DNA from: Mogibacterium sp.
Lineage (GTDB): Bacteria > Bacillota > Clostridia > Peptostreptococcales > Anaerovoracaceae
Assembly: GCA_017403955.1 (NCBI GenBank)
Contig: JAFRDH010000014.1
Coordinates: 1-64,000, forward strand
Reading direction: 5' to 3'
Length of the DNA stretch: 64,000 nucleotides
Of this stretch, positions 61,537 through 64,000 are shown piece after piece. Under the pieces are notes generated by a model, which worked only from the letters and a program-made list of their open reading frames with translations, did not search any database and had not been told where the DNA came from. A program made the translations under genes and the position numbers. Position 1 is the first letter of the stretch. Every line of letters begins with the position of its first letter.

Positions 61537-63084
61537 ATGGACAACAATAATACCAGCAAAAATAAGGCTTCCGGAGGCGGACGCACGATCTGTCTGCTGA
61601 ACGATTCCTTTCCTCCTACTATAGACGGGGTAGCAAACGCTGTCCTCAACTACGCACGCATCATCGAAAAGAATCACGGGCACTCTCTTGTAGTGACTCC
61701 GCAGGTACCGGGTGCTGACGACAGCATTTATGATTTTTCGGTCGTAAGATATCCGAGTATAGACACGCGAAAACTTATCGGCTATGTTACAGGATATCCG
61801 TTCTCACCTGAGGCATCATACAGAGTCGAAGCAGAACATGCAGAGGTCCTCCACACTCACTGCCCTGTCACATCATGTATTCTTGCAAGGCAGCTCGCAG
61901 AGTCTATCCATCTTCCGCTGGTACTCACCTGGCATACCAAATACGATATCGATATTGCGAATGCTGTAAAGAGCAAAGTACTTCAGGAAGGTGCTCTTCA
62001 GGCGCTGCTGAGGAATGTTAACGCATGTGATGAGATCTGGACCGTAAGTAACGGGGCCGGAGAGAATCTCAGGTCTATCGGATATGAAGGTGAATATATC
62101 GTTATGCCTAACGGCGTGGATCTTCCTCATGAACATGTATCTGATGAACTGGTGCATGAAGTCACTTCCGGGTACGATCTTCCTGCAGATGTTCCTTGCT
62201 ATCTCTTCATCGGAAGATTGATGTGGTACAAAGGTCTCAGGATAATACTCGACGCTCTTGATGAACTCCGTGCTTCAGAGATCGATTTCCGTATGGTTTT
62301 CGTCGGAGCCGGCGGAGATGAAGCTGAGGTAAAAGAATATACACAGAAGCTCGGACTGAACTCAAAGGTCTTTTTCACCGGAGCCATTTCAGACAGGGAG
62401 AAACTCCGTGCATGGTATACTCGCGCGGATCTCTTCCTCTTCCCTTCGACCTTCGATACAAACGGTCTTGTCGTGCGTGAAGCTGCTGCAAGCGATACAG
62501 CTTCTGTGATCATAGAGAACAGCTGCGCTTCCGAAGGCGTTACAGATAATCGAAATGGTTTCCTGATATCTGAGGATGCGGGTTCACTTGCAGCCAGACT
62601 CAAAGAGCTTGCTGAGTATCCTGAGCGTATGAAAGAAGTCGGCGAAGCAGCCGGCAGAGAGCTTTATATTTCATGGGAAGATGCAGTCGCCAATGCTTAT
62701 GACCGCTATGAAGTCGTTATAGATAGGTTCAAAAGCGGTCTCTACGGTGTTCATGATCCAATCAGGGGCTCATGGATGCAGTCGCAGGGCGAACTGATGC
62801 AGATAATCGGAAGTATAGGAGCGACCGGCAGAGGGATTCGCAGAGACATAGAGAACTTCCAGAATGAACTCGATATGAACATGCGCTCAATGCGCAACAA
62901 AGCCCTGACAGACATGATCACTGCAGGCTACGAAGCTCATCAGGAATTTGAGTCACGCAAGAAAGAAGCCCTTGACAGCATAGACTCAGCCCGCAGGGAA
63001 TTAAAAGAGAATATTGAGCAGATCAAAGATCAGATACAAGAAAAAACGGACGAGCTCTGGGAGATGCTCGACCGTTATCTGTAG
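61537..63084 (+). CDS. family 4 glycosyltransferase with C-terminal coiled coil
   Basis: A 515-residue GT-B glycosyltransferase. The N-terminal acceptor domain begins ICLLNDSFPPTIDGVANAV, typical of enzymes that glycosylate diacylglycerol or phosphatidylinositol. The donor domain has FIGRLMWYKGL and the retaining-GT4 motif ending FDTNGLVVREAAA. After about residue 400 there is an unusual 110-residue extension; its last 60 residues are a strongly charged coiled coil (EFESRKKEALDSIDSARREL). No membrane span is seen, so membrane attachment would be peripheral. The sugar donor and acceptor are unknown. Confidence 0.9.
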   Translation: MDNNNTSKNKASGGGRTICLLNDSFPPTIDGVANAVLNYARIIEKNHGHSLVVTPQVPGADDSIYDFSVVRYPSIDTRKLIGYVTGYPFSPEASYRVEAEHAEVLHTHCPVTSCILARQLAESIHLPLVLTWHTKYDIDIANAVKSKVLQEGALQALLRNVNACDEIWTVSNGAGENLRSIGYEGEYIVMPNGVDLPHEHVSDELVHEVTSGYDLPADVPCYLFIGRLMWYKGLRIILDALDELRASEIDFRMVFVGAGGDEAEVKEYTQKLGLNSKVFFTGAISDREKLRAWYTRADLFLFPSTFDTNGLVVREAAASDTASVIIENSCASEGVTDNRNGFLISEDAGSLAARLKELAEYPERMKEVGEAAGRELYISWEDAVANAYDRYEVVIDRFKSGLYGVHDPIRGSWMQSQGELMQIIGSIGATGRGIRRDIENFQNELDMNMRSMRNKALTDMITAGYEAHQEFESRKKEALDSIDSARRELKENIEQIKDQIQEKTDELWEMLDRYL

Positions 63085-63094
63085 ATCAGTTATT

Positions 63095-64000
63095 CTATTC
63101 TTCCGGCATCGATATTGCCATGGAGTAGTTACTGTATTCTAAGTCATCTGTTACTTCCTTTATGATAGTGATACCTTCAGGCATCACTATTTTTTCGTCT
63201 TCACTCTTGAGTTCGAGTTCCATAATGGCCTGTTTCTTCCAGCCAGGGAAGATATCGATCTCGAAGTATCTGTTGTTTTCAGTCAGAAGATACCTGGTCT
63301 TATAGATTGGTTTTCTCTCAGGATCTGCTTCTACAAGAGCAGCGAGGTATTCTTTCTGAGAGATCCTGCGTTCTGTCTCAACTCTTGAAACATCTGAGAT
63401 GCGGCGCTTCTCTGTCCTGTAGAAGAGATAGTTGCCGTTCTGTCCTCGCTGCCTTACTCTTATCTCAGTTCCCTCAGGGCTCATCAGGTATGTCTGGATT
63501 ATATCTACTTTGTCGCAGTTAGGCTTGTCCTCAAGCGCCTGAAGATCAGGATACTTGATCAGATATTTTCTCTCGATCTCCATCGGCTCAGGCTCACCGA
63601 GAAGAGCAGCGATCTCAGCGACCAGCCTTCTCAGCTTGTCCTCGAAATCTGTTGAATTATCTATAACTCTGAGATGCGGATGACCTGTCCATGCGGCTAT
63701 GAGTTTATCATCGAGCGCAGCAGCCTGCTCAGGGGTCTCTCTCCTTGCAGCATGACCGGCAGTCGTATATGCATCTATAGCCCCTTTTGCTGCAGTCACC
63801 AGATGGAAAACACCGTCGTACTGGTCGCGCTCTTCGACTTCATTGGTATCCAGCGCTCTCATTGCAGCATCGAACTCCTGCTGAGTCATATAAGCTTTGT
63901 TGTCCAGCATACCGCGGTCGCAAACGATCAGCACTTTGCTTGTATCCATCGTCTTCGCAGCCTGCTCGAAAACCTCTTCCTTCGCTTTCTGGAGTTTCAT
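63095..64000 (-). CDS. AAA ATPase / CYTH-domain protein (5' end outside window)
   Basis: The C-terminal 301 residues of a two-domain protein; the frame is open to the right edge and the Walker A region is missing. The first 130 residues match the C-terminal half of an AAA_28-type P-loop domain (VLIVCDRGMLDNKAYM contains the Walker B-like Asp). From about 142 a complete CYTH domain follows: the EIERK start (ExExK), the charged tunnel strands TEIRVRQRG, YRTEKRRI, KTRYLL and ELELKSED. CYTH enzymes bind triphosphate-containing compounds. The combination with an AAA domain is known in Bacillota; the substrate is not. It converges on the glycosyltransferase gene with 10 bp between. Confidence 0.88.
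   Translation of the reverse strand: MKLQKAKEEVFEQAAKTMDTSKVLIVCDRGMLDNKAYMTQQEFDAAMRALDTNEVEERDQYDGVFHLVTAAKGAIDAYTTAGHAARRETPEQAAALDDKLIAAWTGHPHLRVIDNSTDFEDKLRRLVAEIAALLGEPEPMEIERKYLIKYPDLQALEDKPNCDKVDIIQTYLMSPEGTEIRVRQRGQNGNYLFYRTEKRRISDVSRVETERRISQKEYLAALVEADPERKPIYKTRYLLTENNRYFEIDIFPGWKKQAIMELELKSEDEKIVMPEGITIIKEVTDDLEYSNYSMAISMPEE

Overview
The window comes from a low-to-middle GC Gram-positive anaerobe, most likely a member of the Clostridia (Bacillota). The indicators are butyrate kinase, an oxygen-sensitive class III ribonucleotide reductase with its activase, an N-terminal-rubredoxin ('reverse') rubrerythrin, ScpA/ScpB, a QueT transporter, SAM-I and preQ1 riboswitches, PyrK/PyrDB-type pyrimidine synthesis and strong AGGAGG ribosome binding sites. 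I cannot fix the genus from sequence alone.

Layout. 1-2.6 kb is the right end of an integrated mobile element (relaxase fragment plus tyrosine integrase), stopping at the 3' end of a tRNA-Ser(GGA) gene. 2.7-3.3 kb holds queT under a class I preQ1 riboswitch. 3.4-8.9 kb is a minus-strand signalling cluster: a helical protein of unknown role, a secreted Big/FN3-like protein, a membrane Ser/Thr kinase with extracellular Big2 domains and an ABC exporter. 9.0-17.5 kb carries butyrate kinase, pyruvate carboxylase, TypA/BipA and a DUF2207 membrane protein. 17.6-23.8 kb has dCMP deaminase and a divergent DapB on the plus strand, facing a metK-dut-flavoprotein operon controlled by a SAM-I riboswitch. 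23.9-28.9 kb is plus-strand: azlCD, an unknown 431-aa protein, an AT-rich gap with several DnaA-box-like 9-mers, an AlaX-type editing protein and a cytidylate-kinase-like protein. 28.9-34.8 kb is rluB-scpB-scpA-truA-prepilin peptidase, a hydrolase and an RNA methyltransferase. 34.9-38.3 kb is the anaerobic ribonucleotide reductase locus. 38.6-46.5 kb is mixed (arginase, BspA-type LRR surface protein, rubrerythrin with a divergent DtxR/MntR-type regulator, nitrilase, YdcZ transporter). 46.5-55.3 kb is a pyrimidine operon (pyrC-carB-pyrK-pyrD-pyrF-pyrE-pyrB) without carA. 55.4-61.4 kb is a lacZ-CDF-flavin protein-trmO-thiN run. A glycosyltransferase and a truncated AAA/CYTH protein end the window.

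The most unusual observation is in the ribonucleotide reductase locus. The 758-residue NrdD ends without the glycyl-radical motif. A separate 55-residue gene just downstream (35528-35695) encodes exactly that missing segment (RRITGYLV followed by DRFN.GKRAE..DRVKH). It has its own ribosome binding site, its own near-consensus promoter and a nearby NrdR-box-like palindrome. The main nrdD promoter carries two NrdR-box-like sites over its -35 and -10 elements. I read this as a split class III reductase with an autonomous glycyl-radical subunit, by analogy with GrcA/YfiD for pyruvate formate-lyase.

Other points of note: an aspartate carbamoyltransferase fused to a PyrI-like zinc ribbon without the allosteric domain; a small membrane protein whose tail copies the C-terminus of the neighbouring rubrerythrin; a DtxR/MntR hybrid metal-ligand set; a DapB with a degenerate nucleotide-binding loop whose 3' end overlaps a convergent gene; and operator-like palindromes in front of arginase and the LRR protein.
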